Source: Undaria pinnatifida
Lineage: Eukaryota; Sar; Phaeophyceae; Laminariales; Alariaceae
Reading direction: 5' to 3'
Length of the DNA stretch: 64,000 bases
NCBI GenBank assembly: GCA_012845835.1
Contig: JABAKD010000030.1
Coordinates: forward strand, 12,193,580 to 12,257,579
Shown: positions 33,880 to 46,465 of the stretch, one piece after another
How the letters are laid out: each line of letters begins with the position of its first letter
Numbering within the stretch: position 1 is the stretch's first letter
Translations under genes and position numbers: made by a program
The notes under the pieces: generated by a model
The model's database searches: none
Told to the model about the DNA's origin: nothing
Seen by the model: the letters and a program-made list of their open reading frames with translations, nothing else

Positions 33880-34920
33880 TCCAATGACAAAACATGTACA
33901 TCAAATATATCGGTAGACGGCACTGTTGCCGCTTGACGTACGGACAGCCATCATGGAACTCAACTCCACACACTAAAACTAGTATGATAAGTCCGAAGAC
34001 GCCTTGACGGGTCTAAACTGGACCGTCACCCGATTCAATTATGTACATCTTGCAAATGGCCAGAAACTCAGTATGCCTAGAAACGACTTAGGCACGGGAA
34101 CTTTCCAGGAAGGTTCGATCATCGGAGGTGTTTCCTAGCGCGAGCAATCGTTCGTAGCAATCAACATTCTCAATCAATAGCACGACCCTACGAAGAGCTA
34201 TCCTAAAAATTAGGCTCCAGGTGTCCTCCACGAACTTGCCAAAGATGAGCTTGCCGAAGTTGTTTTTTCAAGTCTCGAAATACCAAACGAAAAAAGCTAT
34301 GTATTGATAATAGCGGATAATTTTTTTGCCAGCGAAGGACTATTCATAGGGAAGGTGTCGAAGAAAAATGGCAAAAAATGCAATTTAATCAAGTCCAAAT
34401 TTTCCATTTACTTGCCAATTCGGCCAAAACTTGCCAAATACTTCGAAGTATTCGTAACTAAGACCGGTGACAATGGAAGGCCAAAAGTTTGAAATTCCCT
34501 AAGATCCCAGCCAAACTTTGCCTGGAAGGTCGCCTACGGGCCCAATTTTGTAGTTTTTTTTTTTACTTTCCAATTTTCCGGAAAAAAGTTGTTTCTCGTG
34601 GCGATCTTGGCCAACATGTGCTTGAGAAATCTTCAAGCAGATCTTGGATAAGACGCGGCGTGATTTCGTGTTCAACACACACTTCGTTCGACCAAATCAA
34701 CGACAAAAAGTCGTGAAATTCTGAACGTGGCGAGCTCGTTAGGGGCTCCGACCCCTCCTTGGTGTACAGTGCTCACTCTACGGCCGGTGTTTTGTGGCGG
34801 GTGCTGATCAGGCTTCTGTTAAAAACACATTTGGCGGCTGGTATGTAGAAAACTGAGACCAATACTCTCTATCGCCTCCCAACGGGCTAAAATCAAATTT
34901 TGGATAGAGAGGATTTGGCG
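33880..34920. other. No gene seen
   Basis: Short AT-rich ORFs such as 34304-34492 (Lys-rich) lack splice boundaries. No repeats were recognised except a possible old TTGCCAA/CTTGCC repetition between 34220 and 34450. Confidence 0.35.
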
Positions 34921-34924
34921 GAAG

Positions 34925-35748
34925 ACCACTGGACAACTAAGCCAGCCAACTAGTCGACTAATGTCAGGCGACCCGAGCACAGGGGGCCCAGCTGGAGGCG
35001 CCCCGGGAGGGGCCCCGCCGGAGGCGCCTCCAGAGGATACCCCTGAAGGCGCCGCCGGAAGCAAAAATTACGCACTTTGCTATTTGGCCTGGCTTTGAAT
35101 GTTGTACGCCACAAAACGGTCTAAACATAGCACTGGTGTGTGTAAGAAACAGGTGAATTAGAAACATCTTCGTATTGCTCTGTAAAGGCTATTTGCAAGT
35201 ATTTGCAAGTAGAGATGGAAAAAAAATCCGTGATGTGACCATGTAACACTATTAATAGATGTTACACTAGATGTAGCACTAGGACTATAAAATAGCGCTT
35301 CCTTCGCGTACACCATGAAGTGTTTCCACACCCAGTTCTGGGATTTTTGAGGGGCTTGGGAAGCCGGCACTCGTTCACTACACGGTGGCGAACCGCATGT
35401 TTGTCGCGGGCGTTCGGGCGAGGAGGGGCCGTCGGAACGACCAGGCTCCGTTACCTCCGTGGTCTTCTGATGGGCCGGGTTCAACGCCGCCAGCACCTTC
35501 GGCACTGCCATCGGCACCAGCACCGTCGATGGCGACGGGTCGATTCGCCATGAGCTGTCTCTTTGTTCGCAGCGAGTTTGGGCTCCTGTCGCGGGGAAAA
35601 GCGTGCCCCGTAAGAAATAAGCCTTCCTATATTCAATGAAACCCAAATACACAAAATTGTTGGGTAGTTGGCATCGCCGCAACTAACTTAAATATCTAAC
35701 CAGCTAATAACTAGTTGGCGACTTATAGTCAGCCAACTCACAGTCCTA
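34925..35748 (-). mobile_element. hAT-like element 2 (3' truncated)
   Basis: The 5' end, read on the minus strand, is TAGGACTGTGAGTTGGCTGA and matches hAT 1 for well over 200 bp. The 3' part keeps the TTCACCTGTTTCTTA block and the GC-rich module, but about 90 bp of terminal sequence seen in hAT 1 is absent. No second TIR or TSD was found. Confidence 0.65.
35378..35551 (-). pseudogene. hAT transposase N-terminal remnant
   Basis: It reads MANRPVAIDGAGADGSAEG..GPSEDHGGNGA and stops after 57 residues. Just downstream, in another frame (about 35335-35280), KSQNWVWKHFMVYAKEA resembles the start of a BED finger (W-x-W-x-x-F). A frameshift or splice may separate them. Confidence 0.5.
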
Positions 35749-36275
35749 CAAATTGACCTATTGGACCGCATGACAAAAAAAGAGCCAGAAAAAGAAGAAG
35801 TTTTCCCCATAGCGACGTTACCCGGAATCTTTCATCAAATAACCCCAAAAGAAAGTTTGGAACTTTTTAGCCAAACTATCGGCTTTCCATTCGTAGCATC
35901 GGTCTAACCGCCGTATGTCTTTAGAATAGAATCGGCTCTTGACAGCAGGTAATTATGAATTGAATAACGTTATAATAGCAGATCAAACCGACGAAGGATC
36001 AAACGCGTTATGAATTCATCATGCATTCATGGCGTGCGATCCCGACGCTGGTTGGGTGGTGTTATCGGCTTTGTTGCTGGCTTGTCTTTTTTGCTACCGC
36101 TAACCGTACTGTAGGTATCACACGGATGGTAGCATACTTCTCTTGAATACCACACCCCTCTTGCAAGAGCACCGGGGGTCTATACATGCACTACGATACA
36201 TAATTTTCGACCGTCTATTTATCGCCGGGGGTACGTTGAATACCGCACCATACCACACCCCCGTCTGAAACATGA

Positions 36276-36801
36276 TGAAGGTCCAAACCCATTTACACCC
36301 GGTGGACAACGCTCATCCACAACACCAACACCTATGGGTATGGATACCAGTACCAGCATGGAGGCAACTGCTGCGCCCCATCACAATGGGCCGATCGACC
36401 CCTGCGGCCCCGACCTCAGCGGTACCTGGTACCTGCTGCGGCTGCTGCCGCGCCTCGAGCGAGGATCACGTCGTCTTTTAACGGGTTCACCCCGCTTACC
36501 GGCACCTGTGCTTCCAAAACTGCCATACCTCAAGCCCCGACGGCATGTGCCAGTGTCAGTGAAGCGCCCGAAACTCTGGTAGCATCGCCCAACGCTTCAG
36601 CCGAAGGAGGGCCTGAGACCCCGGCAGCAGCTCCCGAATCGTCAGCCACTACGACTCCCACAAGCGGCGAGACCATGCTGCCGGGTGAGAGGCACGAGTG
36701 CCAGGACAACGACGGGGAAGCCGTGTTCATGGAACCGCCAGCTGGAGCTAAAGCCGCCCGACTTCGAAATTCCGGCGTTAGCAACCAAATATACTGCTAG
36801 C
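36276..36801 (+). CDS. Candidate 175-codon open frame, no ATG
   Basis: The frame is open with no early Met: ..NTNTYGYGYQYQHGGNCC.., then a Pro/Ala/Ser/Thr-rich middle (SPNASAEGGPETPAAAPESS), then ERHECQDNDGEAVFMEPPAG. It ends at TAG. The low-complexity mucin-like middle looks like a real linker. It would need a 5' exon. C-rich direct repeats flank it (about 36115-36270 and 36798-36915, sharing GGGGTACGTT(A/G)(A/G)ATACC). Chance is not excluded. Confidence 0.25.
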
Positions 36802-37039
36802 ACACCCCCTTGTCATCACACCGTATCTATCACACACCCCAGCTGCGGGGCTCCTGTGCATCGTGCCTATCACCCGGGGTACGTTAGATACCAACCCCCC
36901 CTAAAGACGCACACCCGGTGATAATATTGTACGGCTCTTCCACTCCAGAGCGACTTGAGCCTGTCCTGTGACCACGGAGGTGATCATGCGATTTTATGTG
37001 ATAATAATGACACTGTTTTAAGGGTGGAATCATTATGAT

Positions 37040-37310
37040 CGGGGTGTGCTTTCGTCCGTCTTTGTCCGGTAGTTGTTCACTTTTTCTTGCCGTGTTCTTG
37101 TTTCACTCATAGTTTTTTTCACTGGGTACCTCGTACCTTCCCCCTTTTCCCCCCCTGCGTTCCCCCCTTTTTTCTTGTCTTGCCATTTTTTTGTGTCTTT
37201 TCTTATTTTTCTTCCTTGCAAGTTGGCTGGTGTGGTGGCTTGCTTGTGCTCCGGTTACGTATGAATTGCGTTTGGCATTGCATGGCCAAGTCAGTGTTTG
37301 CAATGTTTAC
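37040..37310 (+). mobile_element. Long-TIR family fragment
   Basis: A pyrimidine tract, then GCAAGTTGGCTGGTGTGGTG and TTGCGTTTGGCATTGCATGG, matching the order in Q1 (12500-12620). No inverted ends are seen. Confidence 0.4.
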
Positions 37311-37797
37311 GAGTAGTAGAGAGAAAAAAAGGAAAGGACTCCTGGAATAGGAAATAAACGGGAAAACAAATGCAGAAAGACGCAATGAGGCAAAAGACGA
37401 ACCAAATGAACGCTCTCTCTCGTGGATGCCCTCTCTCTGATGATGTCATGTGTCATGATGTCACGTGTCATGTGCCATGTGCCGCCTAGGCTTTGGACGA
37501 CTGTGGTGCATGACTGTCATCATACCATATCAACGACAAGGAAGGAAAGGAGAGGCAGATAGAGGCAGATAAAGGGAGAGGGAAAGAACGGAAGAAAGAC
37601 AAAAAAGAAAATATGGGCAAGCAAAAAACAAACTACTCGTACTCGTACCACAGAGGGGATGCACGAGCAGCATAGTTTTACAGCTCTCTGTTACATACGA
37701 GGTATTATACGAGGTATTATACGAGGTACCGGTAGTAAACGAAAGGGCTTTTCCAGGGTAAGATCATTTCCCGGTATACCAGTCGGATCAGGCCAGG

Positions 37798-37866
37798 GTG
37801 ACCCGACCCGACCCGACCCGACCCGACCCGACCCGACCCGACCCGACCCGACCCGACCCGACCCGA
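37798..37866. repeat. ACCCG pentanucleotide array
   Basis: About 13 tandem ACCCG units with degenerate edges. The five-residue repeat ORFs on both strands are by-products. Confidence 0.95.
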
Positions 37867-38024
37867 CTCGATTCGACCCTCGAGTTTTTGAAAACATTAT
37901 AAAAACCCGACCCACGGGCCGGGTAATGATCCGTCAAAAGCCTTGGTGAACGGGGCATACGATATACTTTGTTTTTTTTTGTTCGTCGTGGGTTCTAATT
38001 CTATGATTCTCGGTAACAGTTTGT

Positions 38025-38125
38025 ACTAGGTTGTACCAGGGTCAACAGGGCGATGCAAAGACGTTCAGCCTTTAATCATCTCGCGCGCGGAACAATATAT
38101 TACATCCCGTTTTTGAGGGGGACAG
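38025..38125 (-). mobile_element. Degenerate poly-C family fragment
   Basis: GTACCAGGGTCAACAGGGCG..AATATATTACATCCCGTTTTTGAGGGGGACAGGAT parallels the inverted end block plus module of copies F and J, with strong drift. Confidence 0.35.
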
Positions 38126-38129
38126 GATG

Positions 38130-39725
38130 TATCGCACCGCACTTTGTCTGGCTCTGTTTTTGGTGCTGTGGATACCAAGTCCTATTCCTTAGATCGTACC
38201 GCCTCATTGTCACTATAATCCTTGAAAAACGTCCTTGCTCCTCGGGGGCACTCTGAGGTTATTCTCGCTGCTAAACCTCGAGCGTGAGGTTACTCGTACA
38301 GCCCACCTCGGTGTGTGTCCTCACCTCCCGTAAGATAAAGAGAGTTGCCTGAGAGTTGCCTGCTGCGGGACTACCGTCCCATAATACTATCAATAAGTAA
38401 TTTTTTCTGGAAGGCGCATTCAAGATTCGAGTTCATGCATACCTCTGATTGACATGTGCCTGGTGCATCTGGTGTACTGAGGGGGTTGGGATATCCCAGG
38501 TTCGACTAAAGACTGCAACAACTTATGTACTTATGTTTCGTAGCGTGTAGTAAGCGCCAGACTGGGACAAGGTCCGACGACGAACCAAGCAAGGAAAACG
38601 ATAGAAGCGCCTTGAGGCAACAAGACGTGCTTCCACATGTAGAGGAGGAAAAATGAGAGATTACTCCTCGTCGGGAAGAACATTTGTCCGACTCTATTTC
38701 ACTTGAATCTACGGAAACACCACGATCGCTTTTATTAATAGTACCACAAGATGCGATATCCAACACTGGAACAAAAAAATACGTAAGAGTACTTCGAACT
38801 ATGCACCCCTAGGGGGGTGTATAAGCCATGCACCCCCACTCCGTCCCCCTCGCCGCCTCGGTAAGGCATACTGCGAGGCATGCCCTAGCAGGCTTGTAGC
38901 GAGTGGGGGGGGTCTTTCTGGCGGGTGTAAGGCCGGACTCATCCTCAAGGAGTGATACCTTCTTGCTGCTGCGTGTGGCCGCGAGGCTTAGGCGTGGCGG
39001 TAGAGTTGGGTCGTACGTGGTGCGTTAGGTATGGTCACGTACGATTCGCGCGTCTTTTTAGGCAGCAGCGGCGGAGCAGCAATGCTCAATCGGGATGCTC
39101 GTGCTCGAAGGCAGGCGCCACCACAAGCCACAATACGGCGCAGTCTTGGTTTGAGTAGAGGGAACTGCGCCGGCAGGAGGCTGGATTCGACGACGAAGGC
39201 GGAAAGCAACTGAGCGTCGACGGGCGGGGAAGAGGCGGGGAAGAGACGGATTGAACTCTCCCTGAACGAGAACTTTTGTTCTTCAGATCAGCACCGCTAG
39301 CTGCGAGGAGCATTTTGTTTTTTGGGGCGGGGGAGAAGGGGAACCGATTGGAATTGAGCGTCAACGACAGCAAGTGCGAATGAGCGCGCCGAGTGAGCTA
39401 AGGCGATGAGGCGGCCATGGAGAACCACAGCAGGAGGATGACACACGGAAACCCGCGACCCGCACGCACACCATCATCACGAGAGCAGCGATCGTCTTTT
39501 TTCAGGGTTTTTTCACCAGGCAGTAGTTCGACATGTTACTTGCGTCACTGATTTTTGTAGAGTTGGTAAGAGTTGTATACCCTTCACATGGAGAACGACC
39601 CCCCGCAATTTTCTATTTTCAGGCACGGGCGTCGTAGCTGCGCTGCAACCTGTCAGATAACCCGGGAAGACGGGGCGGTCATATATATTTGTAGGGTGGT
39701 TTTTGGTTCGATTGCTCTTTTCTCA
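38130..39725. other. No gene firmly supported
   Basis: A minus-strand frame at 38766-38506 (SSEIESDKCSSRRGVISHF..) and overlapping GC-rich frames at 39000-39370 look partly coding. None has a clean start plus splice pair, and both strands are open over the same bases. Confidence 0.25.
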
Positions 39726-39727
39726 CT

Positions 39728-40084
39728 TCATGCCCGCGGTTCGTCACTGTGACAGCACTCCAGACAGCAGGCGCGTTCGTCTATGCTCACGATTACCGTG
39801 CGGTTCGTACGGTGCAGGCAGCCCAACCGCTGTAGTTTGTAGCCGCGAGTTGGTTTGTTGTGGGAATGGGGGAACTCTATGCCGTAGTTGAGTGGATACC
39901 CGCGGCCATGTGAGTTTAGTTTGCACATTAGATAATTTGACTTGTGCGCCTTCTTTGTGTCGTGCGTTTTAGGCGGGAAAAGCGTAGTATTTCCCGGACG
40001 AATCTTGATTTCATTTGTTTTTTCGGATCTTATGCTGTGGTAGCAGAGATAAACATTATTGTGTTTCATCAACCATTTGACCAC
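39728..40084 (-). CDS. Candidate Cys/His-rich ORF
   Basis: A 118-residue ATG-started frame, MVKWLMKHNNVYLCYHSIRS..KKAHKSNYLMCKLNSHGRGY..VIVSIDERACCLECCHSDEP. It is basic with scattered Cys and His, but no standard finger spacing is evident. The plus strand also has a 62-codon frame over part of it, so coding status is uncertain. No neighbouring exon was found. Confidence 0.3.
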   Translation of the reverse strand: MVKWLMKHNNVYLCYHSIRSEKTNEIKIRPGNTTLFPPKTHDTKKAHKSNYLMCKLNSHGRGYPLNYGIEFPHSHNKPTRGYKLQRLGCLHRTNRTVIVSIDERACCLECCHSDEPRA

Positions 40085-40149
40085 ATTACATTACACTACA
40101 TGTCGTATGGGTTAGGGTTAGGGTTAGTTCCATCCATTGTGAAGAACAT

Positions 40150-40416
<267 letters not shown>

Positions 40417-40719
40417 AATGTATCATAGGACACGCTACACGAAATATACCTGGTACCAGGTCTCAACCCGACCTAACTAAACTAACCGATGACAGCCCCA
40501 AACATCATACGACGTGGGATCGGGGGCGTATAACAGTACTTTGGATGGGGATGCATTCTTATTCTTAAATTGCTGCTGTATGCGCCCTACCGTAGGAGTG
40601 TACATAAATCTCTGGAACGGTTACTCTGGAGCCGCTACCGTTCATGCTAATCTTGACCAGAACATTTGACTTTGCAACAACAGTTGTAGCAGCGAAAATT
40701 ATATGTAGCTTTCCCAACA

Positions 40720-40780
40720 AATTGCCTCTGGCGGGCGGCTCCACCCGCGCCTCAAGCGGGTCCTTTGGCGGGGCCTGAAT
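40720..40780. repeat. GC-rich module fragment
   Basis: GCCTCTGGCGGGCGGCTCCA..GCGCCTCAAGCGGGTCC, similar to the hAT-associated GC-rich module but isolated and short. Confidence 0.35.
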
Positions 40781-41074
40781 AACTTTCCGGTATACGATGC
40801 GCTTCTAGTAATAATACGAGCACGTGTATCGTATATCGGCATCGCCAACGACGACTCCGCGCAGAGCTATCATATAATTCAACATGTACTGTCGGCTTAT
40901 CGGCTTATCTATCGGCTTATCGGCTCCTGTCGGCTTGGCCGATTACCAACAAATATCAATGGTTTTCTGTGCAATGTGCCAAAACACGGGCCAATACATC
41001 GCTCTAGACTACGTGTTACAATGTAGTCTAACAACAAGCCATAATATTATCATCTTGTAAGAACAAAAATATAT

Positions 41075-41162
41075 TACACAGTACAGCTGTGAGATCGAAG
41101 ATTTTGTCGAAACTCATCTTTGCAAGCTGTGTGTGATGCTCCGATCGCGCGTATTACTCATA
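41075..41162 (-). mobile_element. Poly-C family 3' fragment
   Basis: CAGCTGTGAGATCGAAGATT..CTCATCTTTGCAAGCTGTGT..CCGATCGCGCGTATTACT then breaks off at the start of the GGTAT array. Confidence 0.6.
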
Positions 41163-41380
41163 TATATCTGGTATGGTATGGTATGGTATGTAACGGTATG
41201 GTATGGTATGGTATGTAACGGTATGGTGTGGTGTGGTTTGGTTTGGTATGGTTTGGTATGGTATGGTTTGGTTTGGTATGGTTTGGTTTGGTTAGGTATG
41301 GTACCGTGTATTTTGGTACCCTATGGTATGGCGTGGTACGGTATGGTATAGTATAATATGATATGGTAAGATATGGCACG
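41163..41380. repeat. GGTAT/GGTTT pentanucleotide array
   Basis: Imperfect pentamers (GGTAT, GGTTT, GGTGT) over about 220 bp. It begins exactly where the poly-C fragment ends. Confidence 0.9.
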
Positions 41381-42225
41381 GTGTGGCATTTCTGACGAGT
41401 ATTTTACGCACACTATTAGTCGTAAATCAGGTACCTGGTGTCCGGCAGTGGGAATGCTGAATCCCATCATACACCCACGCGAAGAAAAACAAGAGTACCG
41501 AGAGGGAGAAGGGGGAGAAGAGCCGACCCATATTTGTGACGACGGCTAGATTACAGCCTCTCACGAGTTGACCTGAAAATGCGATTATTGCCAAAACACT
41601 GTACGTAAAACTATACCATATGGAGCTCTCGAGTTGACACGATTTTTTTGCAGTATAGACTAATACTTGTATGAAGCATGTCATAAATCAAGGTGGGGCA
41701 ATTGTAAGTTTTGGTATACAAATACGTAAACTGAACTAAATGGTGCAGAAGTGAATACGACTTACTTGCAGATTCTCTTTCGGTTGAGCTGTAGTATAAT
41801 ACGGGTTGGCATATTCAATGTTTTATTTTCCCGCCTGCGATGCTACCGTGATGCATGCATCAGTACTTGTAGCAGTTCGGACGTGATGGTTGTTTTCGGC
41901 TGTAGTCTAGCCTGTGTAGCTAAATCGCGCGCCGGTTGTACTTTTTTTGTCGCACTGGCATGTGTCATGTGTCATGTGTGTCTTTTTTGTGTTTTGCGCA
42001 GTACTGTAGGCAATGGCACTGACACTGCCCATCGTCTTGAAAACCCCTTTGCTTGGTTTAGTTTGGTTTAGTTTGGTACAGTTTTCCTGCCTATCATGTG
42101 TGTAAACTCGTCATGCCTATTTTATATAATTATTCTACCCACGTCACATTTGTGACGGGCTATCATAGGCCAGATGAGTCGATGTGTTATCGATAGCAAT
42201 GCAATTATGCCTGGTATGTCGCACC

Positions 42226-42333
42226 GCCTGAACCGAACCGAACCGAACCGAACCGAACCGAACCGAACCGAACCGAACCGAACCGAACCGAACCGAACCG
42301 AACCGAACCGAACCGAACCGAACCGAACCGAAC
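42226..42333. repeat. AACCG pentanucleotide array
   Basis: About 21 near-perfect AACCG units. Looser variants (AACATA, AACAGA) continue to about 42460. The associated ORFs are artefacts. Confidence 0.95.
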
Positions 42334-42670
42334 TGGTTCGAAAAACAGCACAGAACATAACAAAACAGGACAGAACCGACCATTATATTACATAACCTAC
42401 CAGAGCGTAAGATAACACACAGTAGTAGCATAATATTGCAACATAACAGAACGGAACGGAAGTCCTTCATTTGCAATACACCGTCCTTCGTATTACGACG
42501 TATTCAATTCTAATTAAGCTTCCACCTTGGTACTTGTGGTACACGAAAATATATCATTACATGATGTAATGATGTAATGATGTAATGATAAACCTCCCTT
42601 ATTCCGAGGTACGATAGGCTAATTAAGCTACCGCTATTGTACTTGTGGTACTCGACAATAATTAACCCAG

Positions 42671-42815
42671 TCCTCCCTCCCTCCCTCCCTCCCTCCCTCC
42701 CTCTCTCCCTCCCTCCCTCCCTCCCTCTCTCCCTCCCTCCCTCTCTCCCTCCCTCCTTTCCCTCCTCTCCGTCCTCTCGGCCCTTTCCCTCCCTCCCTCC
42801 CCTCCCCTCCCCCTA
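42671..42815. repeat. CTCCCTCC tract
   Basis: CCTCCCTC units with CTCT interruptions. A possible short first exon follows: ATG at 42854, MLRAVSSQDPVFGVG, and donor G|GTGAGTTG at 42899-42900. It may belong to the gene at 44005 onward, but the phase to the next exon is unproven. Confidence 0.85.
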
Positions 42816-43039
42816 TCTCATGTCGCGTACCTCTACGTCTCGCATCTTCAGCCATGCTACGGGCTGTATCTTCTCAGGATCCAGTGTTCGGAGTTGGTGG
42901 TGAGTTGACGGTGTGTTGGCGTTGTTGCTATAGTGTAGTGTTGTGTTGGTGGTAACCTCTCGGCGGTAACAAGCAGCCCTTGGCGGTATTGCTGCCATCG
43001 TATAGTGTCTTATTACTACAACGTGGTTGCATACTCAGC

Positions 43040-43475
43040 AACGATTTTGGTGACGGTTTAGTTGACAATTTCGGTCACAGCTTCGGTTTCAGCTGCGGTT
43101 ATAGGATCGGATCACGTATCGGTTGTAGTTTCGGTTTCAATTTCGGATTCCGCTTCGGTTTCTTTCACGGAAGCAGAGTCGGGCATACTTTCGGTCACGG
43201 TTTCGGATTCAGTTTCGGTTGCATTTTCGGTATCATTTTGGGTTCGTACTGTTATGGTGTCTGTCTTGGAATTAGTTTCGGTGAAAGCAGTTTCGTATCA
43301 GTTTAGGTTTCGTCTCGAAAGCAGTTTCGATACAAATTCGGTCACAGTTTCGGTTTCAGTTTCGGTTTCAGTTTCGGTTACGGTTTTGGCTGAAATTCGG
43401 TTACAATTTCGGATTCTGTCTCGGAAGCAGTTTCGGTGACAGTTTCGGTGACGGTAGTTTCGGGTACAGAGTTGC
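43040..43475. repeat. Degenerate TTTCGG(T/A) short-period array
   Basis: GTTTCGGTTTCAGTTTCGGT-like units with 6-12 base periodicity. Two plus-strand frames and one minus-strand frame stay open (SFGFSFG-, SVSVSVS- and TETET-like), which marks it as a repeat rather than a gene. Confidence 0.7.
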
Positions 43476-43577
43476 GGTATCCGTGCCACTTTTCGTTACA
43501 GTATCGATGTCAGTTAGGGTTGGAGTGGCTGTTGCAGCTTTCTGGTTTGGTTTCTGGATTCCAGTACTTATAGCGTC

Positions 43578-43760
43578 CATCCATCCATCCATCCATCCAT
43601 CCATCCATCCATCCATCCATCCATCCATGCATCCATCCATCCATGCATCCATCCATCAATGCATCTATCCATCCATCCATCCACCCATCCATTCATCCTT
43701 CTAGCAATACATCCACCCGTCCGTCCATCCATCCATCGATCCATCCATCAATCCATAATC
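43578..43760. repeat. (CATC)n tetranucleotide array
   Basis: CATC repeats with ATGC, CACC and CGTC interruptions over about 180 bp. Confidence 0.95.
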
Positions 43761-43793
43761 AATTCATGACCATATGTACTCTTGAGCTATCGT

Positions 43794-43945
43794 TACCTTG
43801 CAAACCTGCTTTCTTGCCTACCCTCCCTCAACGGCACATCGTCTTTTCTTCGTCCTCCGTTCTGTACCTTGCAAACCTGTTATCTTGCCTACCCTCCCTC
43901 AACGACATATTTTCCTTTCTCCTTCCTCTGTTGTGTACCTTGCAC
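43794..43945. repeat. 71-bp tandem units
   Basis: TACCTTGCAAACCTG..CTTGCCTACCCTCCCTCAACG occurs at 43794 and 43864, with a partial third at 43936. It is pyrimidine-rich and lies just before the acceptor at 44004. Confidence 0.8.
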
Positions 43946-44004
43946 CCCGTTCGTGTTCGCCATCCGCTGGGCTGCAACTCCCAACTCCTTACCACCCTGT
44001 GCAG

Positions 44005-46373
44005 AGCGGGATTTTCATCGGATGCAGCTCCTTGACAACAGTGGCGGCGTTGAATGAGGCTGTGCAGTGGGTGAGGGATCACGTGACGAGCAATGCATAG
44101 GCTACAACAGCGAAGAGACAGAGAATCTGCTGATAGTTTTCGTTATGCGATGTGGCGATGTGGCCGCCAAGTGCCGAATAATAAGGGGGGGTAGTTGATT
44201 GTTGATTGCTAGAGCAACTATTTACAGTCCATGGACTGCAGCTCTTTCTGCAAGTGCAGTCCGTACGCTATTCCACTAACCCTAACCCCATCCCTATACC
44301 TGATACGTGTACAGAGTTGTACCGGTATAGTCTAGTTGTGCACGGATTGAGTGGGAGCAGGGCGCCGAATGGGGTCCGGTCGGTCCGGTCGGAATGAGGG
44401 TAGAGGTATTAACCAATAAAAATGGAGTCGTGGTCTATTGAGCACCCCATTTCAACCGTTTCAACCATACAACACCAAAGCACAATGGTAGGGTGTGGGC
44501 TGTACTCACTTAAGTTCCAAAGCACAATAGTAGGGTGTGGGCTGTACTTACTTAAGTTCCAAAGCACAATAGTAGGGTGTGGGCTGTACTCACTTAAGTT
44601 CCGCGGTCCAAAGGTGGTAAAAAGTAAAAGGCGCCGACGTTAGTTGCTGGGTTGTTTCCGGGACGCTATATAGAATTATACGTGATATCGTATATGCTCC
44701 TGCAAACGTTGTTGAACTCCAAATTCCAAGTTGGTTGTCCACAGACACGGTTGCGGTTGTAAACCGTCAAGGTGTGTCTTGTGTCAATCGAATTTGGTAA
44801 CTTGCAAAGGCATAATCCTTTGCCCACTGCAAACAGGGTCCCATGCTATACCAAGTGATTTACCTAAAAAACACATGGTGGAGCTCTAAAGGGGTTAAAA
44901 AATGCGTTCTTTATGTTACGGTGACAAGGCGAAGGTTTCCACGCATGCGCAGGGGTTTGCCGTTTGGTTTAACCTGTAACCCATTTAAGAAGTGCACCAC
45001 GTTTTCGCAGACAGATTACTTACAAGTAGTGCGGGAAATGCGTTGCAGTTCTACAGGTAAAAGAAGCGTTGATTTTTCAGCTCCCCCTGCCAGTGACAAG
45101 GCCAAGGTTTCCATCTTTTTTTTTCGCGCAGGCCTTTACGCTGTGGGGAGTATCGTGCCTGACTGATTGCCTGACTGACTGACTCACTGACTGATTGACT
45201 GACTGACTGACGGTCGTTTTTTGTGTCTTGTAACCACTGTTGCAGGGGTCGGAGACCGAGCTAGCCTCGGCGATAGCGGAGGAGACGGGCTCAGAGGTGA
45301 ACTCTTCAGGAGTGATGAGCTTCAAGGCCCTGTCCATTCTGGTGAGTCTTGCCTGTTTTGTTTAACAAAGCCTGCTTGAGAGCCTTACCTGTTTAAAGAG
45401 CTTGTAGGGCCTTGCCGGTTTTATAGAGCCTTGCCTTTTAAAAAGAGCCTTGCCTGTCTTAAATAGCCTTGCTGTTTTATGGAAATTTGCCGGTTTTAAG
45501 ACCCTTGGCTGCTTTATAGGGTTTTGCCTGTTTTAAGAAAATTATTTGTTCAATGAGCCTTGTCTGTTCAAGTGTAGGGCCTTGACTGTTTAGAGAGCAG
45601 TGCCTGTTTAAACAGCGTTGCCAGCTTCAAGAGGGTTGCCTGTTTGTTGAATGGGCGTCGCCACGGACGACCCGGCGTCCGGTGTGTGCGGTGCAAACCA
45701 GGGCTCAGCCGACTCGTACTGCGGCCCCTGCACCATGGGCTGAAGGCGAGATGCGGCCTCCCGCCAAGCCCCCACGAGGGAACCCCGGGGGGCCGCTGCC
45801 TGCTCACACACCCCGCCAGAGGCCATCGGAGGGCCCCCAAACGGTAGTGCTGGTGGCTGCTGGGTGGAAAGCCGGCGATTGGCGGGGGTCGTGTTTGATG
45901 GTTGCTGTTGGTACAAAGGAATTATCATGGTGATGGTTTTCAGATCTTGCAGTGACTAAGGCGAAGGTTTTGACGCTACCGCGGCCGTTTGTGATGTTGG
46001 TTAACCCAATAAAAACCGCATAGAATATATCACCTTATTCAAAGTCAACTCCCCCCCAAAAGATGAGTGCAGTTCTGTGAGGGTGAAGGAGGCGTTTTTT
46101 GTCACGGGCTGCTGCTGTGTTTCAGAGACGGAAAATGTCTCGTACATATCGTAACGTGTTAATAGTATTACCGGGTGTGGAGCTCTGCGAAGATAAAAGG
46201 CCAGCCAGAGCCCGATCAATAGTGAAAGTTAGCTATGCTTTTCGTGCTGATGCGCTGACACTACTGTCGTTACACTGCTGTCGTTACCCAGTTGGTAAGG
46301 CCGTTTTCCTCGAGTATTTCATCGCTATACCTCGGCCCGCGTACGAGTTGTTGTTGTTGTTGTTGTTGTTGTT

Positions 46374-46465
<92 letters not shown>

